A DNA stretch of 54,865 nt from Ancylomarina salipaludis (GTDB lineage Bacteria; Bacteroidota; Bacteroidia; Bacteroidales; Marinifilaceae), in the NCBI RefSeq assembly GCF_004122035.1, contig NZ_SAXA01000020.1:1-54865 (forward strand), given 5' to 3'. Under the pieces are notes generated by a model. The model was not told the origin of the DNA, made no database searches, and saw only the letters and a program-made list of their open reading frames with translations. How positions within the stretch are numbered: the first letter of the stretch is position 1; the number at the start of each line of letters is the position of its first letter. Positions 8,751 to 16,865 of the stretch are shown piece by piece. Both the position numbers and the translations under genes were made by a program.

Positions 8751-8818
8751 TATCAAAATATATAAACTCAAACAGAGCTATACAAATGAAAGATTGCCCT
8801 ATCCTGACTATTAGCTGT

Positions 8819-8826
8819 CAAAAGTA
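8819..8826 (-). promoter_or_regulatory. Probable -7 box of the U32-flavoprotein unit
   Basis: The minus strand reads TACTTTTG, a match to TAnnTTTG, about 70 bp before the GTG start. No TTG lies at the right distance for a -33 box, so the call is partial. Confidence 0.4.
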
Positions 8827-8902
8827 AGGCAATTAATCTGTTTTAAGAAAAATGAAAATCTTAAAATGCAGGAGATAAAACGGACACCGAATTCAATTCA
8901 GA

Positions 8903-10168
8903 TTAAAGCGATAGCGTCTTGAGCGTAAAAATAAAACTGGAACCAACATCTTTTAAACTTTCTACCCAGATTTGTCCACCATGCTTCTCAACAAAGTCTT
9001 TGCAAAGAATTAAACCCAAACCTGTCCCCTGCTCATCTTGAGTGCCCGAGGTCGAATGTTTTTCATCAATTCTAAAAAGTTTTGGGATAACGTCTTCAGA
9101 CATACCAACACCCGTATCTTTAACAATAACTTTAAGATGATGGGCAAGTTGCTCGGCCTTTACACTCACAGAACCACCACTACGAGTAAATTTAATGGCA
9201 TTTGAAATCAGATTTCTTAAAACCGTTGAAATCATGGAATAATCGGCACAAACCGGCAGTTTTGAATCAAAATCCATATTTATTCTGATATTCTTTCCCT
9301 TGGCTATACATGCAAAAACCGAAACCGTTTCTTTAGTCAAATCCAGAAAATCAAACGCTACTGGTTTATAAACCATTCGCCCGGTTTGAGATCGAGCCCA
9401 ATCCATCAAATTGGTTAATAAATCAAAAGCTAAATTGGACGAATCCAAAACAATCTCAGCATATTTTTCAATGCCCTCGATATTTTTAAGCTTTATCTCT
9501 TCAATTAAGATCTTAGTAAAACCCACAATCGCATTAAAGGGACTTTTTAAATCATGAGCTATTATTGAAAAAAATTTGTCCTTTTGAGCATTTAAAATAT
9601 GTAATTGTTTATTTTTCTCTTGAATGTCTTGCTGTTTCTTTTTGCGTTTGGTAATATCAAAAAGGACTCCTGTCCAGACCACGTCACCATTGGCTAACAA
9701 CCTGGGAGTTGATTCAAAATGTACCCAAATAATCTCGTTACTTACAAGTAAGCGGCCTTCCCAAATAAATGGATTAAGATTTCGGTTTGCCTCAATGTTC
9801 TTCTGAATAAACCTTTCCCTATCTGACTCAAATACAAGATTGTTTATAATACCCGGATCTCTCTGAAATTGTTCAAAACAAACATTCAAAATTTCGCAGA
9901 ATCGCGTATTGGCAAACTCAATAATATAGGGCGCATCAGTTGTACTATGAAATCTAGTTTCATCAATTTTTTTATAATTCGAGATACGTAATCGATAAAC
10001 TCCTGTGGGTTGAGAGTTAGCTAAATCAAGATATAATTGGCGCTCATGCTCCAGAACTTCTTCAATTCGCCGATGTTTCTCTTCAATCAAATTTATCACA
10101 GATGGATCTATATTGGCCTTAGCCAATAAATCAACTGCACCTTTATTTGATTTTGCTTGGGGTTTCAT
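8903..10168 (-). CDS. Cytoplasmic PAS-domain sensor histidine kinase
   Basis: A protein of 421 residues with no membrane segment, so it senses inside the cell. A short coiled helix (about 25-50) leads into a PAS domain (about 75-175, ending GVLFDITKRKK), then the HisKA dimer helix with the phospho-accepting His205 in SIIAHDLKSPFNAI. The HATPase domain follows, with the N box NLISNAIKFT, the G1 box DTGVGM and the G2 box GTGLGL. It has no receiver domain and no response regulator gene next to it, so its partner is elsewhere. The PAS ligand is unknown. It stands alone, with gene-free DNA upstream. Confidence 0.92.
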   Translation of the reverse strand: MKPQAKSNKGAVDLLAKANIDPSVINLIEEKHRRIEEVLEHERQLYLDLANSQPTGVYRLRISNYKKIDETRFHSTTDAPYIIEFANTRFCEILNVCFEQFQRDPGIINNLVFESDRERFIQKNIEANRNLNPFIWEGRLLVSNEIIWVHFESTPRLLANGDVVWTGVLFDITKRKKKQQDIQEKNKQLHILNAQKDKFFSIIAHDLKSPFNAIVGFTKILIEEIKLKNIEGIEKYAEIVLDSSNLAFDLLTNLMDWARSQTGRMVYKPVAFDFLDLTKETVSVFACIAKGKNIRINMDFDSKLPVCADYSMISTVLRNLISNAIKFTRSGGSVSVKAEQLAHHLKVIVKDTGVGMSEDVIPKLFRIDEKHSTSGTQDEQGTGLGLILCKDFVEKHGGQIWVESLKDVGSSFIFTLKTLSL

Positions 10169-10661
10169 ATATAGTGCTGAGAAAATATATAGATTGAGAT
10201 TAACGCTTTTTCACAAGTATCAATAGTTATTTTTGTTTCAAGATTATTAAATATACGACATAAAAAAAGACCAAGCAAAGACTATCGGCTCTATTGGTAT
10301 TGCTTAAGCAATCCCCAATAAACTAAAAACAACCTATTTAAAATATTATTATTCACAATACTATTTTTTTATTAGTACGCGAAATTTAAAACAATATTAT
10401 TATCAATAAAATAGTACCCAATGACCTATTCATAGGAATAATCATGAATAAAACTATAGTTTATGAAACAGTTAAAGCTTCTTCTACTAATCAAAAAAAA
10501 AGTTAGCAACTTTAACTTAAGCTTCAAAGTCAACAAATTTTCCGAAACAATACCAATACTATTATTTAGATTAATTTAAATGAAAGCTGGCATTAACTAC
10601 AGATAAGCAGCCCCCTTATATAGAATAAATTAAAATAACATCACAAATTCTAATTAAAAAA
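10169..10661. other. AT-rich intergenic region, nothing recognised
   Basis: Almost 500 bp with no open frame of note. It contains AT-rich inverted segments around 10350-10420 but no clear terminator, promoter box or RNA. It separates HrpB from the histidine kinase gene, both on the minus strand, and must hold the HrpB terminator and the kinase promoter. Confidence 0.4.
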
Positions 10662-13145
10662 CTAAGACTTCCTTTTTACCCCTCTTATTGCCTCAGCTTC
10701 ATAAGGATTTTCAGGCCAATAGTGCTTTGCATAGCGTATACGCAATTCCTTACGCACTTCGAAATAGGTATTTTCCCAAAAGTTTGGTAAATCTGAAGTA
10801 ATCTGAATGGGACGTGATGCTGGCGATAACAAATGCATCAATACCGACACTTGTCCCTGATTCACCTTCGGGTTTTCGGACAGACCAAACACCTCCTGAA
10901 TACGAACAGCCAATATGGGAGCCTCCCCATTGGCTTGATACTGCAATCGGATTTTTGAACCACTGGGAACACCTATATGTTTGGGAGCAAGTTGATCCAA
11001 TTCAGTCTGTTTTTCCCAAGGCAAATGGTTTTGCAAGACTTCTTCCAAATCGATCTTAGCCAAATCTTCGGACCTTCGAATATTAGATAAATAAGGGCTT
11101 AACCAATCCATATTGTTTTTCAACAAATTAGCAGTACTCACATCGGGCCATTCAGCATCGGGCTGCCATGTTCGCAAACTCAACACCCGATTTTGCCATT
11201 GGGTAAACTCAGGACTAAAGTTCAATAATGTACTTCCCTCCTTTTCAATCGCTTTTGATATAACTGACACAAGCTGCTCCTCATCCGGATTCCGAAGCGG
11301 CTTCGATTGCAAAACAATACGCCCGATTCTCAGCTCCTTGTTGGCAATGAGTCCGCCTTTGCGCGTATCCCAAACAATATTTTCCCGATCCTTAACCAAT
11401 GGAGCCAAGTCTTGCGGATTAAGAGCCGATGCCATAAAAATCTTTCCCCCATGCTCGCGATCATCCACATGGGCAATGGCCAACCAAGGCTCATAAGCCA
11501 AATCGTCTTTATGACTGGCCATGGCTTGCTTGCCATTTGCCATCATAAAACGGGCATTGGTTCCCGGACTGGCATGAGCAATTCGCTCGGGATAAGCCTG
11601 CACCAAAATCACACCCGTTTCATAAGGATCAACAGGTCCGTTTCCAGCTTTTATATCAAAAAGCTGTCGATAAGAGGCCGCAACTTTTTCAATCTTATTC
11701 AATGACTTTAAGGTTCTGTCTCCCTTGCGATGACGACGCAGAGCCTCTATTCTCAAATTGATATCGATACCTGTTTCACGAGGCAAAGGATCCCGCTCTT
11801 CCAAAAGGGCCGCTAAATCTGTAGCAAGTGGCAACAAATCTTCTTCCTTAGCCTTAAGGAGCATATGCGCAATTCGTGGATGACAGGGCAATTTCTGAAT
11901 CTGACGTCCGTGTTCAGTAATTTTATTATTATCCAGAGCCTCAAGTTCGTGCAAACTATCGCTTGCCAATGCTAACGCTCCTAAAGGTGGTTGACTCAAC
12001 CATGTAAGTTCTTGTATGTCCTCAACACCCCAGGCTGCCATCTCCAAAACCAGGCTACTCAGATCGGCTTCCAAAATCTCTGGCACACGATGTTTTTTCA
12101 ATCGATTATGCGTGGCTAATGGCCACATGCGATAACACACACCAGGGCCTAATCGTCCGGCTCGTCCGGCTCGCTGATCGGCAGAATCTTTTGATATCTC
12201 AATTGTCTCCAAACGAGATAATCCTGTCTTGGGATCGAATCGGGACACCCGGCTAAACCCGCAATCAACCACGGTTTTAATTCCCTCAATAGTCAAACTG
12301 GTTTCGGCAATAGCTGTTGCCAACACAATTTTTCTTCGTCCCTGTCTATCGGGCATAATAGCGGCCTGCTGTTGATTCCCCGATAACATCCCATATAAGG
12401 GATAGATCATGAAATCGGGAAACTGCGCCTTAAGCAAGGCTTCACATTTTCGAATTTCACCCTCACCAGGTAAAAAAACAAGCGTATCCCCCGATTGTTC
12501 CTTTACTGCCCTTACAAGCGTATGCGCTGTGATTTCCGGTAATAATCTCAGATCGCAAGCTTCGGTGTAAATCAATTCAACGGGATACTGTCGCCCTTTA
12601 CTTTCGATCACTTCAGCTTGCAGGCGATCACTAAGTTCACTACTGTTAATCGTAGCGGACATCAGCATGATGCGCAAATCGGGTCGCAAAACGTCCTGCG
12701 CTTCCCGACACAAAGCCAAAGCCAAATCAGCATGCAGACTTCGTTCGTGAATCTCATCGAAAATGACCAATCCCACCCCCTCTAGGGCATTATCGGACTG
12801 CAACATTCTTGTGAGTATTCCTTCGGTGAGCACCTCGATGCGAGTCGCCTTTGAAATCCTCTTTTCAAAACGAATACGATAACCAATGCTTTGACCTACT
12901 TCCTCACCTAAAAGAGAAGCCATACGCATGGCAATACTTTTAGCAGCCAACCTTCTGGGCTCCAACATCAGGATCTTCTGTCCTTTCAACCAGACTTCTT
13001 CCATCAAAGCCAATGGCAATAAGGTACTTTTCCCGGCACCAGGAGGTGCTGAAATGATAAGGGTATTCTTTTGTTTCAGATGTTCTCTGGTTTCTGAAAT
13101 AATTTCTTTAACAGGTAAATCTATATTGAAGGGATCGAAAGTCAA
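10662..13145 (-). CDS. hrpB: ATP-dependent RNA helicase HrpB (DEAH box)
   Basis: A protein of 827 residues, the usual HrpB length. The start codon is TTG: the only ATG just upstream is followed at once by a stop, and the frame begins MTFDPFNIDLPVKEI. The motor motifs are in order: Walker A GAGKST (36-41), DEIH (130-133), SAT (163-165), ETSLTIEGIK, and QRAGRAGR in the second RecA-like domain. The HA2 region and the HrpB-specific C-terminal domain follow (QITSDLPNFWENTY...VRKELRIRYAKHYWPENP). HrpB is a cytoplasmic DExH helicase whose substrate is poorly defined in most bacteria. Expressed alone; a -7 box lies about 40 bp upstream. Confidence 0.95.
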   Translation of the reverse strand: MTFDPFNIDLPVKEIISETREHLKQKNTLIISAPPGAGKSTLLPLALMEEVWLKGQKILMLEPRRLAAKSIAMRMASLLGEEVGQSIGYRIRFEKRISKATRIEVLTEGILTRMLQSDNALEGVGLVIFDEIHERSLHADLALALCREAQDVLRPDLRIMLMSATINSSELSDRLQAEVIESKGRQYPVELIYTEACDLRLLPEITAHTLVRAVKEQSGDTLVFLPGEGEIRKCEALLKAQFPDFMIYPLYGMLSGNQQQAAIMPDRQGRRKIVLATAIAETSLTIEGIKTVVDCGFSRVSRFDPKTGLSRLETIEISKDSADQRAGRAGRLGPGVCYRMWPLATHNRLKKHRVPEILEADLSSLVLEMAAWGVEDIQELTWLSQPPLGALALASDSLHELEALDNNKITEHGRQIQKLPCHPRIAHMLLKAKEEDLLPLATDLAALLEERDPLPRETGIDINLRIEALRRHRKGDRTLKSLNKIEKVAASYRQLFDIKAGNGPVDPYETGVILVQAYPERIAHASPGTNARFMMANGKQAMASHKDDLAYEPWLAIAHVDDREHGGKIFMASALNPQDLAPLVKDRENIVWDTRKGGLIANKELRIGRIVLQSKPLRNPDEEQLVSVISKAIEKEGSTLLNFSPEFTQWQNRVLSLRTWQPDAEWPDVSTANLLKNNMDWLSPYLSNIRRSEDLAKIDLEEVLQNHLPWEKQTELDQLAPKHIGVPSGSKIRLQYQANGEAPILAVRIQEVFGLSENPKVNQGQVSVLMHLLSPASRPIQITSDLPNFWENTYFEVRKELRIRYAKHYWPENPYEAEAIRGVKRKS

Positions 13146-13186
13146 GTTGAAAGGCTTTTATTAAATCATAAGTGCTTTTTGCGCTG

Positions 13187-13194
13187 CAAATTTA
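13187..13194 (-). promoter_or_regulatory. Probable -7 box of hrpB
   Basis: The minus strand reads TAAATTTG followed by CAGC, a match to TAnnTTTG. The implied leader of about 37 nt runs to the TTG start at 13145 and supports that start. No matching -33 TTG is seen. Confidence 0.45.
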
Positions 13195-13282
13195 ATAAAA
13201 ATGCGTCATTCGTGAAGTTTGAAGTCAAATAGCTCAGTTTTACAATGGACTTCCAAATATGCAATCGATATTATAAAATATA

Positions 13283-13360
13283 ATAAACCACCTCCAGTTT
13301 GTACTGAACCCCAGGAAGTTAGACACCATTTGGGGGCAGTGCAGTTTAGAAGTGGTTTAT
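13283..13360. mobile_element. 78-bp palindrome made of two IS3-type ends (collapsed IS remnant)
   Basis: An imperfect inverted repeat is centred near 13321. The outer arms ATAAACCAC (13283-13291) and GTGGTTTAT (13352-13360) match exactly. Inside them TGTACTGAACCCC (13300-13312) faces GGGGGCAGTGCA (13332-13343). Both inner arms resemble the terminal repeat of the IS3-type element at 54726 (TGTACTGACCCC). It contains no coding capacity. Best reading: an IS whose interior was lost, or a small non-autonomous unit. A strong hairpin is certain; the origin is inference. Confidence 0.6.
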
Positions 13361-13491
13361 CTACACAGTATAAGTCCGTTTGTTATAATTTCACCATACC
13401 CCTATAAGGACTGAGAGTTGATCAATAAATCATTTATATCAATCCCCCTCAGCCCTAATTCAACTAACTAAAAAAATGTCCTATGTATTTA

Positions 13492-13917
13492 TTATTTTAA
13501 TATCAATACTTCTTTCACCAGCGTGAGAAATTCCTCTTTATTCTGATAGCCACTATAATCTTTAAGGACCTTTCCTTCGGAATTTAAAAATATAAATGTT
13601 GGAAATCCAGTAACACCATATTCTTCCCTAGCTCTCTTTTCTTCCGCCTTATTTTTTATTGGATCTATCTTTACCGAAACAAAATTTTCGTTTACTACTT
13701 CAGCTACTTCGGGTAAAACAAAAATCTCTATCTCCATTTGTTTACAAGGTTTACAGCCTACTGTAGAATAATCGACAAACACCAGTTTATTTTCCTTTTT
13801 CGCTGCATCAAAAGCCTTGTCTATACTAATATTCTGAAATTGTATCCCTTCATTATCTTGTGCAAATCCAATGGTCGCTGCACACATAATGAAAATCAGG
13901 CTTATAATATATTTCAT
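13492..13917 (-). CDS. Secreted thioredoxin-fold protein
   Basis: I place the start at 13917 (MKYIISLIFIMCAATIGFAQ), which gives a clean signal peptide cleaved after FAQ and a mature periplasmic protein; a longer frame to 13956 would overlap the upstream gene and spoil the signal. The length is 141 residues. The thioredoxin fold shows VFVDYSTVGCKPCKQM, with Cys55 and Cys58 as the redox pair. The family's Trp before the first Cys is replaced by Val-Gly, as in the thioredoxin_7/DUF255-type group. The cis-proline is in TGFPTF. It is the last gene of SusCD locus 1, 22 bp after the TlpA-like gene, and probably works with it in thiol reduction or disulfide repair in the periplasm. Confidence 0.88.
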   Translation of the reverse strand: MKYIISLIFIMCAATIGFAQDNEGIQFQNISIDKAFDAAKKENKLVFVDYSTVGCKPCKQMEIEIFVLPEVAEVVNENFVSVKIDPIKNKAEEKRAREEYGVTGFPTFIFLNSEGKVLKDYSGYQNKEEFLTLVKEVLILK

Positions 13918-13939
13918 AGTTCTATATTTAAATGTTTGG

Positions 13940-15271
13940 TTAAAGTAATGAGTCAATCATTTCTTTCAGAATACTGTCAGAAGGACGTGGGGCTTCAACA
14001 GACACAACTTTCCCTTCCTTATCGAACACCATAAATCTTGGTATGGCATTTATTTTATATTCCTTTGCTATATCGGAAGAAAAGGCCTTTGGGGCGTGAA
14101 GCTGAATACCTTCAGGCTTCTTTCTTTTAATATATTCTTCCCATGCTTCTTTATTCTCATCGAGAGATATTGATATAAATGCCACATCTTTCCCATGATA
14201 TTTTTTTTCCAACTCATGAAAATACGGTGCTTCCTTTTTACAAGGGGCACACCAGGTAGCCCAAATATCAACAACGACAACTTTCCCTTTTAAGTCGCTT
14301 AATGATGTTTTTACACCATCAATATTCGGATAAGAAAAGTTGAGCCCCGGATTTCCAACCAGATGCATTCCTTCAACTCTTAACATTTTCTCAAGGATTT
14401 CTTTGTGTTCTTTCATAACAAGGTGTTTCCCATATTTGTCTGCTGCAAGTTTTAAACTCATGCCTTTTAATCGACCCAAATATCCCATTGTCAGGAAACT
14501 ACAAAGCGTATCATCTGCAACATATCTCATTTGTTGTACAAGAACATCCTCCTTTTTGTTATACTTCCCTTTTAAGAACAAATAAGTTAAATAAGCGTGT
14601 AAATAATCATCACCCTTGTCATACAAGTATACAGATGCATCAATAAATTTATCCTCTTTAATTATTTCATCGTAATAAGAAGGCAGTTTTTTCATATCAG
14701 GATGAACAGAGCGCCCTGTTAGTAAAAATCGCATCAAAGTATGCTCAAAATCATTTTTTTGCATTTTTTGGAAAATACTCACAAAGTCGGCATCCAATCC
14801 ATAGTTATCAATACTTTTGTACTCTTTTGAGTTTAGCCATGATTCAACAAAAGGAAAAAACTCTTTATAAGTCGTTCTTGCATGACTAGCTGTATCTTTA
14901 AGCTGCTTAAGTGTTTCATACCATACACTTAAGAGCTGATTCTCTTTATAATTATCTTCTTTAACCTGAAAATGATTATCTCTCAGCTCTACTTTCAAAT
15001 GGTCGCCAGGCTTTACAAAGACACGGGCATATCCCTCTTTTCCCAGGTTGATTATGGCTGGTTTATCACAAGCCAGCTTAAAGAAAAACACGCCATCATT
15101 TCTTTTTTGCATCCCAATCGTTTCTAACTTACCATTCGCAACATTAAAAATTTCAGTGGTATTGCCTGAGAGATTTATTCCCTCAATAATCACTTCTCTT
15201 TTGTTTGGCTTCGTGCCACATGAGCTAGCCCAAAGACTAGCGAGGATTAAAAAAATGCTAATTTTATTCAT
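13940..15271 (-). CDS. TlpA-family thiol-disulfide lipoprotein
   Basis: A protein of 443 residues. A lipoprotein signal peptide ends at a lipobox ASSCG (Cys18), so it is anchored to a membrane facing the periplasm. An N-terminal beta-rich region of the DUF4369 kind (about 25-110) and a helical middle part precede a C-terminal TlpA/AhpC-type thioredoxin domain (about 305-443) with WATWCAPCKK (Cys341, Cys344) and cis-proline in INAIPRF. Such proteins commonly ride with SusC/SusD loci in Bacteroidota. It is 201 bp after SusD on the same strand with a hairpin between, and just before a second thioredoxin gene. Electron donor and substrate are not evident. Confidence 0.9.
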   Translation of the reverse strand: MNKISIFLILASLWASSCGTKPNKREVIIEGINLSGNTTEIFNVANGKLETIGMQKRNDGVFFFKLACDKPAIINLGKEGYARVFVKPGDHLKVELRDNHFQVKEDNYKENQLLSVWYETLKQLKDTASHARTTYKEFFPFVESWLNSKEYKSIDNYGLDADFVSIFQKMQKNDFEHTLMRFLLTGRSVHPDMKKLPSYYDEIIKEDKFIDASVYLYDKGDDYLHAYLTYLFLKGKYNKKEDVLVQQMRYVADDTLCSFLTMGYLGRLKGMSLKLAADKYGKHLVMKEHKEILEKMLRVEGMHLVGNPGLNFSYPNIDGVKTSLSDLKGKVVVVDIWATWCAPCKKEAPYFHELEKKYHGKDVAFISISLDENKEAWEEYIKRKKPEGIQLHAPKAFSSDIAKEYKINAIPRFMVFDKEGKVVSVEAPRPSDSILKEMIDSLL

Positions 15272-15375
15272 TGGTTAATATTTTTTGTGGTCACAATAAT
15301 CCATGGCAACTTCACTACTGATTTACAAATCAATAACAACTACACAATACCATGAAAATTGACATAAGAGATTAG

Positions 15376-15406
15376 AGTCTGGCTCCGACATAATCGGAAC
15401 CGGACT
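15376..15406. other. Intercistronic hairpin between susD-1 and the TlpA-like gene
   Basis: A 13-bp stem (15376-15388 with 15394-15406) with one mismatch, one G-T pair and a 5-nt loop. On the minus (coding) strand no T run follows, so it is more likely an mRNA-stabilising or processing hairpin that lowers expression of the downstream thioredoxin genes than a full terminator. Confidence 0.6.
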
Positions 15407-15472
15407 ATTAATCTTTTTATAAAATGTGCTTGAAATAAACCCTTAGAAAAAGGATTTTATAATATTGATAAG

Positions 15473-16855
15473 CTATCGTGGTGTATTCTGTTGCAATGCA
15501 TCGTTCTTTTCTAAAGCAGAAAACGCAAACGGGAAAACCCATAGGTGGGAATCCGGTGCCAAAGAAAGAGATTTATCATGTACATGATCAGTTAAAATAC
15601 GGGCATATTCAGGCTCTGTATTCAGTCGCTTTAAATCAGCATATCGAATACCCGTAGCAAAGAATTCTTTTTCTTTTTCACTTAAAATAATATCCATAGC
15701 TTCCTGAGTTGTTGCAGCCGTCAAAGGAACAAAGTCAGCAGTAAGAATGCGCTTTGCTCTTAAAGCATTCACATCTTCCATGGCCTTGGCCAGATTTCCT
15801 TTCCTGGCATTCAGTTCAGCTCTGATCATACGAACCTCTGTCGATTTCATCCCCCCTACGTTGGTATTATCCGACCGTGAAAAGTAGTACATGGGTTCTC
15901 CGAAATAAGGAAAAGGTTCAAAGTTAACAAGAGCACGAGTATCTGCAGCTTCATATTTTTCCATATGAGTCTCATAAAGCCATGTGTACCTTAAGCCAAA
16001 CTCAGAAAGCCCTTCTGCCCAAAATAAATTTTCCTGACTCTCAAACTCAACTTCAGGCCATTTATATCTGGGGATATTCTTATTAGTCTCATAAAAGTTG
16101 ACCCAATCGTAAATGTAATCGTTAAGAGCTAATGATTTCTCGGCGGCTTCCAATGCCAGATCATATTTGTGCATATGCAAATAAACACGAGCCAAAAAAC
16201 CATAGCCAAAGGCCTTATTGGGATGTATATAGTTAAGCGTTTCCTCTTTTAAATCATCAACTGCAAGAAGACAGTCCTCAAGAATCTGATCGTAAGTTTC
16301 CTTTACGGTAAACTGCCTTGGTTTGACTTCCATGTCGGCTGTTAATTTCACTAAAATACCGCCATCGGTACCTGCAGTTTCAGGATGGTAAGCTTTGGCA
16401 TACTTATTTATCAAATCGAAATAATTATAAGCTCTTAAAATCCTTGCCTTAGCCAATAATGCCTTCTTCTGCTCCTCTTCGGCAAGTGTTTCTGTTATAA
16501 TATCTGCTTCCAGTATGGTATTGCAATAGAAAATACGTCTATAATAATAGCCATAACCTGTATCTTCCAAAAAGGTTTCTGAACGATCACCTGTTTCGTC
16601 CCAGTAATAATTTATGGTTCTATAATTCCCTTCTACCAACAAATCCTTACGACTGTAATTTTCATGTACAAAACTCACCTGCTGAGACTTATCATATAGA
16701 GTCATATATATTTCATCTTCCAACAAGGGCTCAAAGTCGGCAACTGTTTTAGGAATTAATACGCCCGTGGGTTGAATCGTAACATAGTCTTCACAAGATG
16801 TTACTGAAAAAAGCAGCACTATAGAAAACAATGACAATAATATTTTATTTTTCAT
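15473..16855 (-). CDS. SusD/RagB-family outer-membrane lipoprotein (locus 1)
   Basis: I place the start at 16855 (MKNKILLSLFSIVLLFSVTSCEDY), 10 bp past the SusC stop; a longer frame to 16888 would overlap susC. The length is 460 residues. The lipobox SVTSC anchors it in the outer membrane, where SusD acts as the lid and substrate-binding partner of SusC. The N-terminal SusD signature follows the lipid cysteine (EDYVTIQPTGVLIPKTVADFEPLL), TPR-like helices fill the middle (LAKARILRAYNYFDLINKYAKAY) and the C-terminal MDIILSEKEKEFFATGIRYADLKRL is the RagB/SusD end motif. The ligand is unknown; no glycoside hydrolase or protease is next to it. Confidence 0.93.
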   Translation of the reverse strand: MKNKILLSLFSIVLLFSVTSCEDYVTIQPTGVLIPKTVADFEPLLEDEIYMTLYDKSQQVSFVHENYSRKDLLVEGNYRTINYYWDETGDRSETFLEDTGYGYYYRRIFYCNTILEADIITETLAEEEQKKALLAKARILRAYNYFDLINKYAKAYHPETAGTDGGILVKLTADMEVKPRQFTVKETYDQILEDCLLAVDDLKEETLNYIHPNKAFGYGFLARVYLHMHKYDLALEAAEKSLALNDYIYDWVNFYETNKNIPRYKWPEVEFESQENLFWAEGLSEFGLRYTWLYETHMEKYEAADTRALVNFEPFPYFGEPMYYFSRSDNTNVGGMKSTEVRMIRAELNARKGNLAKAMEDVNALRAKRILTADFVPLTAATTQEAMDIILSEKEKEFFATGIRYADLKRLNTEPEYARILTDHVHDKSLSLAPDSHLWVFPFAFSALEKNDALQQNTPR

Positions 16856-16865
16856 TTCAATTTCT

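Noticed and set aside
13219-13407. 62-codon plus-strand frame upstream of hrpB
   Set aside because: It runs through the IS-like palindrome and matches nothing.
15376-15406. True terminator between susD-1 and the TlpA-like gene
   Set aside because: The stem is strong but no T run follows on the coding strand.
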